Positions 41,844 to 50,998 of a DNA stretch of 64,000 bases are shown here, in pieces. This stretch comes from JAKVBH01 sp049800955 (GTDB lineage: Bacteria; Pseudomonadota; Alphaproteobacteria; Rhodobacterales; Rhodobacteraceae). The translations under genes and the position numbers were made by a program. A model generated the notes under the pieces. The model was not told the DNA's origin. It did no database searches and worked only from the letters and a program-made list of their open reading frames with translations. How positions within the stretch are numbered: the first letter of the stretch is position 1; every line of letters begins with the position of its first letter. The stretch spans positions 1,984,001 through 2,048,000 of the forward strand of contig NZ_JBNAGA010000001.1 in NCBI RefSeq assembly GCF_049800955.1, written 5' to 3'.

Positions 41844-43030
41844 TGTTTGTTCCCTTCTTTGAAACCCTGCGCAAGGCCGGTGTGCCGGTGTCCTTGCGCG
41901 AATATCTGGGGTTTCTGGAGGGCATGCGCGCGGGTCTGGCGACCTATGATGTCGAGGCGTTCTACTATCTGGCGCGTACCATCATGGTCAAAGACGAGCG
42001 CCATATCGACCGCTTTGATCAGGCCTTTGCCCATACGTTTCGCGGGCTGGAGGATATCTCCGCCGATGACGTTCTGAATGCCATGGACCTGCCTGAGGAG
42101 TGGCTGCGCAAACAGGCTGAGAAGATGCTTACGCCGGAGGAAATGGCGGAGATCGAAGCTCTGGGCGGCTTCGACAAGCTCATGGAAACGCTCAGGAAAC
42201 GGCTTGAGGAACAAAAAGGTCGCCATCAGGGCGGCAGCAAATGGATTGGCACCGGCGGCACCTCCCCCTTTGGCGCTTATGGCTACAACCCCGAAGGTGT
42301 GCGCATCGGCCAGAACGAGAGCCGCCACCGCCGCGCGGTCAAGGTTTGGGACAAGCGCGAATTCAAGAACCTCGACGGCGATGTCGAATTGGGCACGCGC
42401 AATATCAAGGTCGCCATGAAGCGGCTGCGCGCCTGGGCCCGCGATGGGGCAGCCGATGAGCTTGATCTGGATGGCACCATCCGCAAAACCGCCGAGAACG
42501 GCTATCTCGATGTGCAGATGCGGCCCGAGCGGCGCAATGCGGTCAAGGTGTTGCTCTTTCTCGATGTGGGCGGATCGATGGATGACCATATCAAGGTCGT
42601 GGAAGAGCTGTTCTCTGCTGCGCGCGCCGAGTTCAAGCATCTGGAATACTACTACTTCCACAATTGCCTCTATGAGGGCGTCTGGCGCGACAATGCCCGA
42701 CGCTGGCAGGAACAGACGCCGACCCATGAGGTGCTCAACACCTATGGGCCGGATTACAAATGCATTTTTGTGGGCGATGCCTCGATGTCACCCTACGAGA
42801 TCGCCTTTGCGGGCGGGGCCAATGAGCATTGGAACCCCGAAGCAGGCTCCGTCTGGCTGCAACGCGCCCGCGCGCAATGGCCCAATCATCTGTGGATCAA
42901 CCCGGTCCCGGAACGGCACTGGGAGTATACCCAATCCATCTCCATGATCCGCGAGATATTCGAGGACGCCATGGTGCCCATGACGCTTGAAGGGCTGGAG
43001 CGTGGGATGAAAGCGCTGGCAAAGGGCTGA
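41843..43030 (+). CDS. von Willebrand factor A (CoxE-like) domain protein
   Basis: The 395-residue cytoplasmic protein has a helical N-terminal half (SLREYLGFLEGMRAG) and a C-terminal vWA domain. The metal-ion-dependent adhesion site is LLFLDVGGSMDDHIK at about residue 235, with DxGGS instead of the usual DxSxS. Such proteins often work with MoxR-type AAA+ ATPases in metal-enzyme maturation, but no MoxR gene is adjacent. Translation is coupled to the small membrane protein upstream. Confidence 0.88.
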   Translation: MFVPFFETLRKAGVPVSLREYLGFLEGMRAGLATYDVEAFYYLARTIMVKDERHIDRFDQAFAHTFRGLEDISADDVLNAMDLPEEWLRKQAEKMLTPEEMAEIEALGGFDKLMETLRKRLEEQKGRHQGGSKWIGTGGTSPFGAYGYNPEGVRIGQNESRHRRAVKVWDKREFKNLDGDVELGTRNIKVAMKRLRAWARDGAADELDLDGTIRKTAENGYLDVQMRPERRNAVKVLLFLDVGGSMDDHIKVVEELFSAARAEFKHLEYYYFHNCLYEGVWRDNARRWQEQTPTHEVLNTYGPDYKCIFVGDASMSPYEIAFAGGANEHWNPEAGSVWLQRARAQWPNHLWINPVPERHWEYTQSISMIREIFEDAMVPMTLEGLERGMKALAKG

Positions 43031-43099
43031 TCGCCCTTGCCGCACAACGCGCGAGGCGCCTATCCTGGGGCCATAGATTTCAACAGAAAGCCCTTCGCC

Positions 43100-43513
43100 A
43101 TGCACGTAGTCCGACGCCCTGCCCTGACCTGCCTTGCTCTGCTCACAGTCACAGCTATCACGACGGGCGCGCGGGCCGAGACTATGCTCGGTGAGTATTT
43201 CGCCAGCATGAGCCCAAAGGATGCAGTCAATTCCCGTGGCGCGCCCCTTAATGATATCTGCACCATCGCCCGCCAGGACAGGGCCAATTACCACCGCTTT
43301 GGCAAGCGGGACGATCAGGACCAGGGCGATGTCTGGTTTGATGATCCCGCCATGCGCGCGGCGTTTGGCAGCGTTTGCGTGGCCGATCCCAGCTACTACG
43401 CTCGCGCAGGACAGAAGATCCGCTCTGGCGACCGGCAGTATTACATCTGGGTGCGCGTCTTTGGTCGGGGCACGCAGATCACGCGTATCACAATTGGTGA
43501 AGGCGCGGGCTAG
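43100..43513 (+). CDS. Hypothetical secreted protein
   Basis: A 137-residue product with a signal peptide (MHVVRRPALTCLALLTVTAI, cut near ARAE) and a soluble domain including YFASMSPKDAVNSRG and two cysteines (DICTIA, SVCVAD) likely to form a disulfide. The ATG at 43100 is chosen because it begins the signal peptide; the earlier in-frame ATG adds 21 non-signal residues. No family recognised. It stands 69 bp after the vWA gene on the same strand. Confidence 0.65.
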   Translation: MHVVRRPALTCLALLTVTAITTGARAETMLGEYFASMSPKDAVNSRGAPLNDICTIARQDRANYHRFGKRDDQDQGDVWFDDPAMRAAFGSVCVADPSYYARAGQKIRSGDRQYYIWVRVFGRGTQITRITIGEGAG

Positions 43514-43551
43514 CGCTTGCCCCGGGGCCCGGGCGGCCCCATATCCCACTT

Positions 43552-44247
43552 ATGATCAAGATCACCCCTATCCTTCTGGCCGTGGCCTATGCGCTCGTGA
43601 TGTACCGCTTTTCGGTCTGGCGGACCAAGCGCGAGCTTGATGCACGCTCGACGGAATTGGCGGACCCGGTTCTGGCCAAGCTGACCGACCGGATGGCCGC
43701 CTCGCTCGATCTGGACCGGATCCGGGTGCATATCTACGAGATTGACCCTGTGAACGGGCTGGCAGCACCCGATGGGCGGATTTTCATCACGCGCGGGTTT
43801 TATCGCAAGTTTCGTCAGGGCGAGGTCTCAGCCGAAGAAATGGCCTCTGTCATTGCCCATGAGCTGGGCCACGTAGCGCTTGGGCATTCGCGGCGGCGCA
43901 TGATCGACTTTTCGGGCCAGAACGCGCTGCGCACGGCGCTGGCCATGGTCCTGTCGCGCTTCCTGCCGGGCATTGGCGTCTGGATTGCCAACGCTCTGGC
44001 GAGCCTTCTGGCGGCGCGGCTGTCGCGCTCTGATGAATACGAGGCGGATGCCTATGCCGCCGCCCTGCTGACCAAGGCCGGGATCGGGATTGCCCCGCAG
44101 ATCACACTCTTTGAAAAACTCGAAGCCCTGACGCAAGCGCGATCCGGGGCCATGCCCGCCTGGCTCATGAGCCACCCCAAAACGGCGGATCGCATCAAGG
44201 CGCTTGAAGCTCTGGATGCACGTTGGAAGGGCCTCCCGCAAAGCTGA
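43552..44247 (+). CDS. M48 family zinc metalloprotease
   Basis: The 231-residue product has one N-terminal membrane segment (ITPILLAVAYALVMYRF) and an HtpX/M48 peptidase domain: catalytic zinc motif VIAHELGHVALGH (about residue 101) and the third ligand in SDEYEADAYAA. MSHPKTADRIKAL at the C-terminus is the M48 signature. It probably degrades or processes membrane or envelope proteins. The gene starts 38 bp after the hypothetical secreted protein and is convergent with the IclR gene. Confidence 0.9.
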   Translation: MIKITPILLAVAYALVMYRFSVWRTKRELDARSTELADPVLAKLTDRMAASLDLDRIRVHIYEIDPVNGLAAPDGRIFITRGFYRKFRQGEVSAEEMASVIAHELGHVALGHSRRRMIDFSGQNALRTALAMVLSRFLPGIGVWIANALASLLAARLSRSDEYEADAYAAALLTKAGIGIAPQITLFEKLEALTQARSGAMPAWLMSHPKTADRIKALEALDARWKGLPQS

Positions 44248-44259
44248 GCCCGCGCGGCG

Positions 44260-45036
44260 CTAGTCGATCAATTCGCCCAATTTGTCAGCCGCCCGCTGAA
44301 GCGGCGCGAGATAAGCCACGAGACTGTCAACCGAATGGCGCTGGACCGGTGCGTGGACAGACAGCGTCGTCAACAACCGTCCCATGTCGTCACGGATCGC
44401 CACCGCGATCGCACACATGTCATCCATGAACTCCTGATAATCGACGGAATAGCCACGTTTGCGCGTCTCCTCCAGTTCGGCCATCAGGGCCTCGGGATCC
44501 ACAAGGGTGTGATCCGTCATCGGCGTGAGCTCATAAGATGACATCCAGCGCGCCAGCCGGTCGGGCCGCATCGTGGAGAGATACATCTTGCCACTGGCTG
44601 TGCAGTGAAACGGGACTTGTGTCCCCCTCGGCAGTTGGATGCGCAGGGGCCAATGCGTCTCGACCCTGTCCAGATAGACCATTCCCTGCCGCCCCGGCGC
44701 GGCGAGATTGCAGGTTTCTTCCACTTCCTCCGACAGCGCCCGCATGATCGCCAGTCGCTCCGTGCGCACGCGTTGGGACGAGAGCGTGTTGGCCGCAAGC
44801 TTGCGCAGGCGCGGCCCGGGCCCATAGGAGCGGCCATCCACATCCCGTTGCAGATAGCCCTGCTCTTCTGCGGTGCTCAGCAAACGATGCACGGTTGGCT
44901 TGGGCAGATCGAGTGACTTGACCAGTGAGGCTGCGGAGACGGGCTCACCCGCTTCCGCCACATGTTCGACGAGAAGCAAAAGGCGCAGATTGGTAGGCGT
45001 CTGCGCCTTTTTGGTATGTTTCAAACCGTCAGGCAT
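44260..45036 (-). CDS. IclR family transcriptional regulator
   Basis: The 258-residue product has an N-terminal winged helix (LRLLLLVEHVAEAGEPVSA then LPKPTVHRLLSTAEEQGYL) and the C-terminal GAF-like IclR effector domain (FHCTASGKMYLSTM, RGYSVDYQEFMDDMCAIAVAI). It lies 22 bp downstream of the TRAP large permease on the same strand, so it is probably the last gene of that operon. It most likely controls the TRAP genes and the divergent GMC dehydrogenase in response to their substrate. Confidence 0.92.
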   Translation of the reverse strand: MPDGLKHTKKAQTPTNLRLLLLVEHVAEAGEPVSAASLVKSLDLPKPTVHRLLSTAEEQGYLQRDVDGRSYGPGPRLRKLAANTLSSQRVRTERLAIMRALSEEVEETCNLAAPGRQGMVYLDRVETHWPLRIQLPRGTQVPFHCTASGKMYLSTMRPDRLARWMSSYELTPMTDHTLVDPEALMAELEETRKRGYSVDYQEFMDDMCAIAVAIRDDMGRLLTTLSVHAPVQRHSVDSLVAYLAPLQRAADKLGELID

Positions 45037-45058
45037 GCCTCATAACGCTCCACCAACA

Positions 45059-46420
45059 CTATCGCCCTATTTCCACAAGGTACAAGGCCAGCTGCGGTGT
45101 CAAGGCGACTGTTACCCAGACCACGAGCAAGGACACCAGATAGAGCGTCGCATAGGGCAGAAGCTGGAAGTACGGCACCCCCGTCACACCAGAGGCCACA
45201 TAGAGGTTGAGGCCGTAGGGTGGTGTGATGAAGCCAATCGAGGCCCCCACGAGGAAGATCACCGAGAAGTGGATCGGATCGACGCCGACGCTCGCCGCAA
45301 TCGGGGCCAGGATCGGGGCGAGAATGATCGTCACCGGCAGGGATTCCAGGATCATGCCCGAGACAAAGACAATCGCCATCGCCGTGAACAGAACCGCGTG
45401 ATAGCCGCCCATGGATGTCACGAAATCGCCGATCACCTGCTGCGCACCCAAGAGCGAGAGGATCTGCTGCATCACCACGGACACCGCGATCAGCGGTGCG
45501 AGGATGCCCGTAATCTGGGCCGACCGCATCACGATTCCGGGGATCTCGGGGATGGTGAAGCCTTCAACGACCATCATGCCCGGGATCGACTTCTGCGACC
45601 AATCGAGGCTTTGATCCATCGAGAAGATCTTCGTCACGACCCAGCTCAGCAGACCCGCGATGATGCCGAAACCGACCGTCACGCCGGCCGCTTCCGTGGG
45701 CGAGAACTTACCGGTGTAGATGCCCCAGAGCACGAGGCCGATGGCAAAGAAGCCCAGCCATGCCCCGATGGACGTCTTGAGCACACGGACCGCATCCAGC
45801 CCAATGATAAAGCCCCAGCCGTTTTTCAGGCAAACCACGAAACAGGCCACCATCATGCCCAGAACCATCAGCGCGCCGGGAATAATTCCTGCCATGAAGA
45901 GGTCTGAGATCGGCAGGTTCAGCAAGAAGCCGTAGACGATGAAGATGATCGAGGGCGGGATGATGATCCCCACTGTGCCGCCCGCAGCAGCCGTGGCCGC
46001 CGAAAAGCGCTCGTCATAGCCGCCCTTGACCATTTCGGGATGCAGCATCGAGCCGATGGTCGCCGTTGTGGCCGAGTTGGAGCCCGAGATCGCGGCAAAG
46101 AGCCCGCAGGCCCCGAGCGAGGCCATGGCCAACCCGCCCCGGATCCAACCCAGGCAGGAATAGGCGAAGTCAGACAGACGCCGGGCGATGCCCGAGCGGT
46201 TGATCAGGTCACCCGTCAGAATAAAGAGCGGCATTGCCAGAAGTGCAAAACCGTCTGTGAAGACATCCTGAAGCGCCGCGCCCATGTTCAGGAGGGGCAA
46301 TTCCAGCAGGAACGACATGCCAATGACCCAATAGCCAATGACCAGAAAGACAGGCACGCCCATCATGAAGAGGAAGGTCACGCCAATGGAGATGGCTGTG
46401 ATGATTGTTGCATCGGTCAT
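45059..46420 (-). CDS. TRAP transporter large permease (DctM type)
   Basis: A 453-residue inner-membrane protein with about twelve hydrophobic segments, the ion-coupled transport subunit of a TRAP importer. Typical DctM motifs are GGLAMASLGACGLFAAISGSN and VGIIIPPSIIFIVYG, and GLNLYVASGVTGVP near the C-terminus. The ATG overlaps the small permease gene by 4 bp. It works with the small permease and binding protein encoded just upstream. Confidence 0.94.
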   Translation of the reverse strand: MTDATIITAISIGVTFLFMMGVPVFLVIGYWVIGMSFLLELPLLNMGAALQDVFTDGFALLAMPLFILTGDLINRSGIARRLSDFAYSCLGWIRGGLAMASLGACGLFAAISGSNSATTATIGSMLHPEMVKGGYDERFSAATAAAGGTVGIIIPPSIIFIVYGFLLNLPISDLFMAGIIPGALMVLGMMVACFVVCLKNGWGFIIGLDAVRVLKTSIGAWLGFFAIGLVLWGIYTGKFSPTEAAGVTVGFGIIAGLLSWVVTKIFSMDQSLDWSQKSIPGMMVVEGFTIPEIPGIVMRSAQITGILAPLIAVSVVMQQILSLLGAQQVIGDFVTSMGGYHAVLFTAMAIVFVSGMILESLPVTIILAPILAPIAASVGVDPIHFSVIFLVGASIGFITPPYGLNLYVASGVTGVPYFQLLPYATLYLVSLLVVWVTVALTPQLALYLVEIGR

Positions 46421-47088
46421 GCGTCACCTCCAATCACAGCCGCTTCGATCATATCGCTGCCATCGCGGTAGCGGCGCAGATCATCCGCCGCGTTTTGCAA
46501 CACCCGTGCCGTCAGCAGGATGAACGCAACCGGCACTGTCGCAAGGAACCACCACTGAAGCACGTTGTCGGTGCCCAGCATAATGGCGAAGTTGGCGGCG
46601 GCGCGCACGCTCTCCTGCGTCGTCGTGACGATCACGATCCACGCAAAACCAATCCAAAGGACCGCATCCACCATGAGCAAGACAAGTTGCACCGGACGGG
46701 GGGAGGCTTTGCGGAATTCAGCAAACGCCAGATGTGTGCGCAGTTTGACGTTATAGCTGCACCCGACCCAGGTCATGACGAGGAACAGGAAGGGCGGAAT
46801 CGTCGTCGACCAGGGCGGCTGACCATCGAGAAAGAACCGCTGCACCACACCCGAGAAAATGATGTAGCCGATGGCGAGATAGGCCACGACCATGACCGCA
46901 GGCTCAAGGTGCTTTTCCACCAGAGGAACCGCCTTGTAGAGAACCGCGACAAGCGCCCCTCCCACCAACGTCACAACCAACCCAAGCGGCCACAGGCCGG
47001 GGTTGTTGCGCATGACGCTTTGCAACTCGAATGAATCATTGGCCAAGAGCGCGGAGAGTATCTCTCCCATGCCCGCAATAACTTCCAT
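46417..47088 (-). CDS. TRAP transporter small permease (DctQ type)
   Basis: A 223-residue inner-membrane protein with four main hydrophobic segments. It has VAYLAIGYIIFSGVVQRFF and the FRKASPRPVQLVLLMVDAVLW region typical of DctQ proteins. It is longer than many DctQ subunits because of an N-terminal stretch before the first helix. The ATG at 47086-47088 has AGGGG upstream and is preferred to one nine codons earlier. It follows the binding-protein gene after 145 bp containing a strong hairpin. Confidence 0.88.
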   Translation of the reverse strand: MEVIAGMGEILSALLANDSFELQSVMRNNPGLWPLGLVVTLVGGALVAVLYKAVPLVEKHLEPAVMVVAYLAIGYIIFSGVVQRFFLDGQPPWSTTIPPFLFLVMTWVGCSYNVKLRTHLAFAEFRKASPRPVQLVLLMVDAVLWIGFAWIVIVTTTQESVRAAANFAIMLGTDNVLQWWFLATVPVAFILLTARVLQNAADDLRRYRDGSDMIEAAVIGGDA

Positions 47089-47175
47089 GACGGAACCCCT
47101 CCCTGGGTGCGGCACACGCCTGTTTCGTCACAGTGAGACGCGCGACGCGAAATGTCTGAAGAAAGTCGTTAAAGG

Positions 47176-47198
47176 CCCCGGGCACGTTCTGCCCGGGG
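47176..47198. promoter_or_regulatory. Intercistronic hairpin between TRAP binding protein and permease genes
   Basis: CCCCGGGCA (47176-47184) and TGCCCGGGG (47190-47198) form a perfect 9-bp stem with a 5-base loop, 35 bp after the binding-protein stop. No long U-run follows on the minus strand, so it is more likely an mRNA-stabilising or attenuating structure that keeps the binding protein more abundant than the permeases than a full terminator. Confidence 0.7.
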
Positions 47199-47233
47199 AC
47201 ATATGTCATTGCTGAAAACCGACCTGGGGTCGA

Positions 47234-48463
47234 TTAGCCACGCCACCAGCGACGGGGCTCGACGTTTTCAGCCAATGTGTGCGGGTTGTTGCGCACTTCG
47301 TTGTAGATGTCCTGGTAGGTGTCGATGCCACCGGCCCAGCCGTTGATCCGCTCACGCCACTGCTCCCAGAGCTGCGGCTGGAATTCGGGCGAACACATTT
47401 CTTCGGCCTTGCGCACCTCTTCGTCGGCCAGGGCCGCAACGCGGACACCGTGCTGATCGAAGATCGTGCCCGGACGCGGCGGGTTGGTGTGACCCACTGT
47501 GTTGACGAGCGCTGCTTCGTTGGCAGCCTGCACGTGGACCTGCGTCAGGTAGGAGCTTTCCATTACCGCGTCCTGCAATTCGCCGCCCAGACCGTCGAAT
47601 GTGGATGCGTTCATGGCTGTGTGCTCTGTCCCGCAGAAGAACCGCAGATCGACAACCTGGCTCACGACCGGCGACATGTTGGCGTAAGCCACGGCCGAGG
47701 CCCATGTCTCGGCGCCATCGATCAGCCCCTGCTTCAGGCCGTCGAGTGTCTCCTCCCATGCCACAGGAACCGGGTTCAGGTTGAGCGCGTTCATGGCAAT
47801 CCGGCCGAGCTGCGTGCCCGTGACGCGGTTTTTCGTGCCCATGATGTCTTCGATCTTCGTGACAGTCGGTTTGTCCGCGAAGTTCTGGCCCATCATGATG
47901 CCGCGCAGTTCGGCATGGGTGAAGAGGAACTTCAGGCCATGGCGCTTCTCGAAGGGCTCACGCAGGATGCGCTGGCTCTCGGGCGAGTACATGAAGTAAT
48001 ACTGGTCCGCACGCGAACGGAACATGTAGGCATAGTCCAACACGTTCAGGTAAGGCGCGCCACCGGCGGAGTTCTGTGTCGAGGCCGCATAGAGGTCGAT
48101 GATCCCCTGCTGCGCTTTCTCAACGCAGGACAGCTGGCCACAGATCTGGTTGTTGCCGATGAATTCGATGCGAATTTCGCCGTCGGTGCGCTCTTCGAGA
48201 TCGCGGGCAAACTCAAGGCACCCGGCCCGCTCGATGAGCAGGTTTTGCGGGTTGAAGCCGGCTGCGCCGAACTTCAGAGTGTGCTTCGCTTCCTTGGAAA
48301 AACGCTTGTTGTAGGTGGATTCAGCCGCCTTCGCGAGATTGGCTGCCGTCATCGCACCCCCAAAGGTGCCTGCCGCCAGCAAGGTAGAGCTCATCCCGTA
48401 AGTCCCGGCAATTCTGAAAAAATCGCGGCGAGATACGCCCTTCACACGGTCAAATAATCCCAT
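47234..48463 (-). CDS. TRAP transporter substrate-binding protein (DctP type), Tat signal
   Basis: The 409-residue periplasmic receptor begins with a twin-arginine signal (VSRRDFFRIAGTYGMSSTLL). The DctP fold is shown by NRVTGTQLGRIAMNALNLNP, with the conserved arginine that usually binds a carboxylate, and EETLDGLKQGLIDGAETW. It is the first gene of the TRAP operon and is divergent from the GMC dehydrogenase. The ligand is probably an organic acid; its identity cannot be read from sequence. Confidence 0.92.
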   Translation of the reverse strand: MGLFDRVKGVSRRDFFRIAGTYGMSSTLLAAGTFGGAMTAANLAKAAESTYNKRFSKEAKHTLKFGAAGFNPQNLLIERAGCLEFARDLEERTDGEIRIEFIGNNQICGQLSCVEKAQQGIIDLYAASTQNSAGGAPYLNVLDYAYMFRSRADQYYFMYSPESQRILREPFEKRHGLKFLFTHAELRGIMMGQNFADKPTVTKIEDIMGTKNRVTGTQLGRIAMNALNLNPVPVAWEETLDGLKQGLIDGAETWASAVAYANMSPVVSQVVDLRFFCGTEHTAMNASTFDGLGGELQDAVMESSYLTQVHVQAANEAALVNTVGHTNPPRPGTIFDQHGVRVAALADEEVRKAEEMCSPEFQPQLWEQWRERINGWAGGIDTYQDIYNEVRNNPHTLAENVEPRRWWRG

Positions 48464-48572
48464 TCTTTCCTCCCGTTTTGCTCATTATTGAGACGTTTTA
48501 TATCAAAAAAAAGGCTAGAATATCTTGGCGCTTCTGCATAGGCTTTTTTTGCCAATGGGAGGAAAATTTGTC

Positions 48573-50174
48573 GTGAATGCAGATATTGTCATCGTAGGCG
48601 CAGGCTCTGCAGGATGCGTTCTGGCCAACAGACTGAGCGCCAGTCCCGATTTGAATGTGGTTTTGCTGGAAGCCGGTCCGAGAGATTTGAACCCCTGGAT
48701 CCACATCCCCGTTGGCTATTTCAAGACGATACACAACCCGTCCGTGGACTGGTGTTATAAGACAGAGCCCGATCCCGGGCTGAACGGGAGATCCATCGAA
48801 TGGCCCCGTGGCCGTGTTCTGGGCGGCTCGTCCTCCCTCAACGGTCTGCTCTATGTGCGCGGCCAATCGCAGGATTACGACCGCTGGGCGCAGATGGGCA
48901 ATACCGGCTGGAGCTGGCAAGACGTGCTCCCCCTTTTCAAACGCGCCGAAAACAACGAGCGCGGCGCCGATGAGTTCCATGGCACCGGCGGGCCCTTGCA
49001 CGTGTCCAACATGCGCATTGAACGCCCCATCACCAATGCCTGGGTCGAAGCGGCTCAAGCGGCTGGCTACAAGTTCAATCCCGATTACAATGGCGCCGAA
49101 CAGGAGGGGGTTGGCTTTTTCCAACTCACGGCCCGCAACGGTCGGCGCTGCTCTTCTGCCGTCGCCTATCTCGGGCCCGCTCGCGGTCGGCGCAACCTGC
49201 GCATCATCACCAATGCGCAGGCCGATCGCATCCTGTTCGAGGGAAAACGCGCGGTCGGCATCGCGTACCGCAACAAATCCGGCGATATGCATGAAATCCG
49301 CGCGAACAAGGAGATCGTTCTCTCCGGTGGGTCCATCAATTCGCCGCAGTTGCTGATGGTTTCCGGGCTGGGCGAGGCAGATCAGCTCAAAGACCACGGG
49401 ATCGAGGTTTTGGCGGATTTGCCGGGCGTCGGCAAAAACCTGCAAGACCACCTTCAGGCGCGGCTCGTCTACAAATGCAACGAACCCACCCTGAATGATG
49501 AGGTCAGCTCGCTTCTCGGTCAGGCCAAAATTGGCTGGCGATACCTGACGACGCGCACAGGCCCGATGACCATGGCCGCCAGCCTCGCCACAGGCTTTCT
49601 CAAAACGCGGTCTGATCTGGAAACGCCCGACATCCAGTTCCACGTGCAGCCGCTCTCTGCAGAAAACCCCGGCAAAGGCGCGGACCCGTTTTCCGCCTTC
49701 ACCATGTCGGTGTGCCAGCTGCGCCCCGAATCCAAAGGGGAAATCCGCCTCGCCTCGTCAGATCCGCGCGCGTACCCGAAGATCATACCGAATTACCTCT
49801 CCGCAGAGACCGATTGCCAGACCGCCGTGGCCGGTGTGAAAATCGCACGAAAAATCGCACGGCACGCGCCGTTGACGGAGAAGATCTCGGAAGAGTTCCG
49901 GCCCCATGCCGATCTGCCCATGGAGGATGATGAAGCGACGCTCGATTGGGTGCGCAACAATACCGCCTCGATCTATCATCCCACCGGCACCTGCAAAATG
50001 GGCTCGGATGCCATGAGTGTCGTGGACGCCCGGCTGCGGGTGCATGGCATCCAAGGTCTGCGCGTGGCCGATTGCTCGATCATGCCGGAGATCGTGTCCG
50101 GCAATACCAACGCACCGGCGATCATGATTGGCGAGAAAGCCTCGGATTTGATCCTTGAGGATTTGAAAGCCTGA
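48573..50174 (+). CDS. GMC family FAD-dependent oxidoreductase (choline dehydrogenase-like)
   Basis: The 533-residue product has the N-terminal FAD motif ADIVIVGAGSAGCVLANRL, the GMC signature WPRGRVLGGSSSLNGLLYVRG, the second signature in SGGSINSPQLLMVSG, and the C-terminal catalytic His region YHPTGTCKMG with NTNAPAIMIGEKASDLI. It oxidises an alcohol to aldehyde. The GTG at 48573 follows GGGAGG; upstream codons add no family-like residues. Pairing with a TRAP importer and IclR regulator suggests a hydroxylated organic acid or alcohol as substrate, not necessarily choline. Confidence 0.91.
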   Translation: MNADIVIVGAGSAGCVLANRLSASPDLNVVLLEAGPRDLNPWIHIPVGYFKTIHNPSVDWCYKTEPDPGLNGRSIEWPRGRVLGGSSSLNGLLYVRGQSQDYDRWAQMGNTGWSWQDVLPLFKRAENNERGADEFHGTGGPLHVSNMRIERPITNAWVEAAQAAGYKFNPDYNGAEQEGVGFFQLTARNGRRCSSAVAYLGPARGRRNLRIITNAQADRILFEGKRAVGIAYRNKSGDMHEIRANKEIVLSGGSINSPQLLMVSGLGEADQLKDHGIEVLADLPGVGKNLQDHLQARLVYKCNEPTLNDEVSSLLGQAKIGWRYLTTRTGPMTMAASLATGFLKTRSDLETPDIQFHVQPLSAENPGKGADPFSAFTMSVCQLRPESKGEIRLASSDPRAYPKIIPNYLSAETDCQTAVAGVKIARKIARHAPLTEKISEEFRPHADLPMEDDEATLDWVRNNTASIYHPTGTCKMGSDAMSVVDARLRVHGIQGLRVADCSIMPEIVSGNTNAPAIMIGEKASDLILEDLKA

Positions 50175-50232
50175 GGTAAGCGGACACCGGAGATAAGACA
50201 GGTTCTCTCTGCTCACGTGTCAGTTGAGCCAA

Positions 50233-50276
50233 GCCCGACAAGATTTTGGTGTAAATACACTTTTTGGGAGTCGGGC
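50233..50276. terminator. Nested inverted repeat / terminator after the GMC dehydrogenase
   Basis: An outer 7-bp stem (GCCCGAC at 50233-50239, GTCGGGC at 50270-50276) encloses an inner hairpin GTGTA-AA-TACAC (50249-50260) followed by TTTTT. The inner part is a short intrinsic terminator in plus-strand orientation. It lies between the convergent GMC and hydrolase genes. Confidence 0.6.
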
Positions 50277-50281
50277 GCAGC

Positions 50282-50998
50282 TCACTCCAAGAAGCGCGAC
50301 AGCAGCGCATTGAAGAGTACCGGCTCCTCCATATGCACGGCATGGGCGCAGTTTGGCACGACAGCAAGCTGGCATTCGGGAATTGTCGTCCACAGGCGCT
50401 CTATCTGGGGCCAGCCATAGGTTCGATCCTGATCGCCCCAAATAACCAGCGTCGGGGCTGCGATCTGATGCAGCGTTTCGGCGCCGGACCACTCGCGCAT
50501 CGCCGCCAGGCCTGCCAGGATCGCGGGGAGCCCCGCGCGTTGCGCAACATGCGAGCAGGCCGGGTATCCGGCGGCTTTGTCGCCATGCAAGAACCACGTG
50601 GCCGAGATCCGCTGCGCCGTGGCCTGCGCGCCATCCATGCGCGCGCGCTCCATGGACACGGCAATCGGCTCGAAACGTTCAGGAAGAACGCCAACAGCCC
50701 CCGTGGCATAGAGCACCAGCTTGCGCAGACGCTCAGGGGCCCGGCGCGCCATATCCTGCACGATCATGCCCCCCATCGAATGGCCCAGAAGATCAAAGCG
50801 CGTGTGCCCTTCCCGGTCGAGCGCATCCAAAACCCAATCCGCATAGGCGGCAATGGAGGTGAGCGGCGCCATCCCGGCATTGGCGCCAAAGCCCGGAAGA
50901 TCGACGCACACAAGCTCTCGTTTGGCGGACAACGGCGTTTGATCCGCCCATTGCGCCGCCCCGCCCATGAACCCATGCACAAGGACCAGTGGGATCAC
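50282..50998 (-). CDS. Alpha/beta hydrolase
   Basis: The 238-residue product starts (GTG) VIPLVLVHGFMGGAAQW with the oxyanion-hole HGFMGG, has the nucleophile elbow LLGHSMGGMI at about residue 85, an Asp in IWGDQDRTYG and the catalytic His in NCAHAVHMEEP. The GTG overlaps the permease stop (GTGA), so the gene is the last of the PLP-lyase/ABC operon. It may hydrolyse an ester, lactone or C-C bond in the imported compound or its product. Substrate not known. Confidence 0.88.
   Translation of the reverse strand: MIPLVLVHGFMGGAAQWADQTPLSAKRELVCVDLPGFGANAGMAPLTSIAAYADWVLDALDREGHTRFDLLGHSMGGMIVQDMARRAPERLRKLVLYATGAVGVLPERFEPIAVSMERARMDGAQATAQRISATWFLHGDKAAGYPACSHVAQRAGLPAILAGLAAMREWSGAETLHQIAAPTLVIWGDQDRTYGWPQIERLWTTIPECQLAVVPNCAHAVHMEEPVLFNALLSRFLE

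Noticed and set aside
48490..48556. Poly-A/poly-T inverted repeat between the TRAP and GMC genes as a terminator
   Set aside because: The arms (AAAAAAAAGGC and GGCTTTTTTT) do not pair cleanly, and the position is a divergent promoter region where a terminator is not expected.
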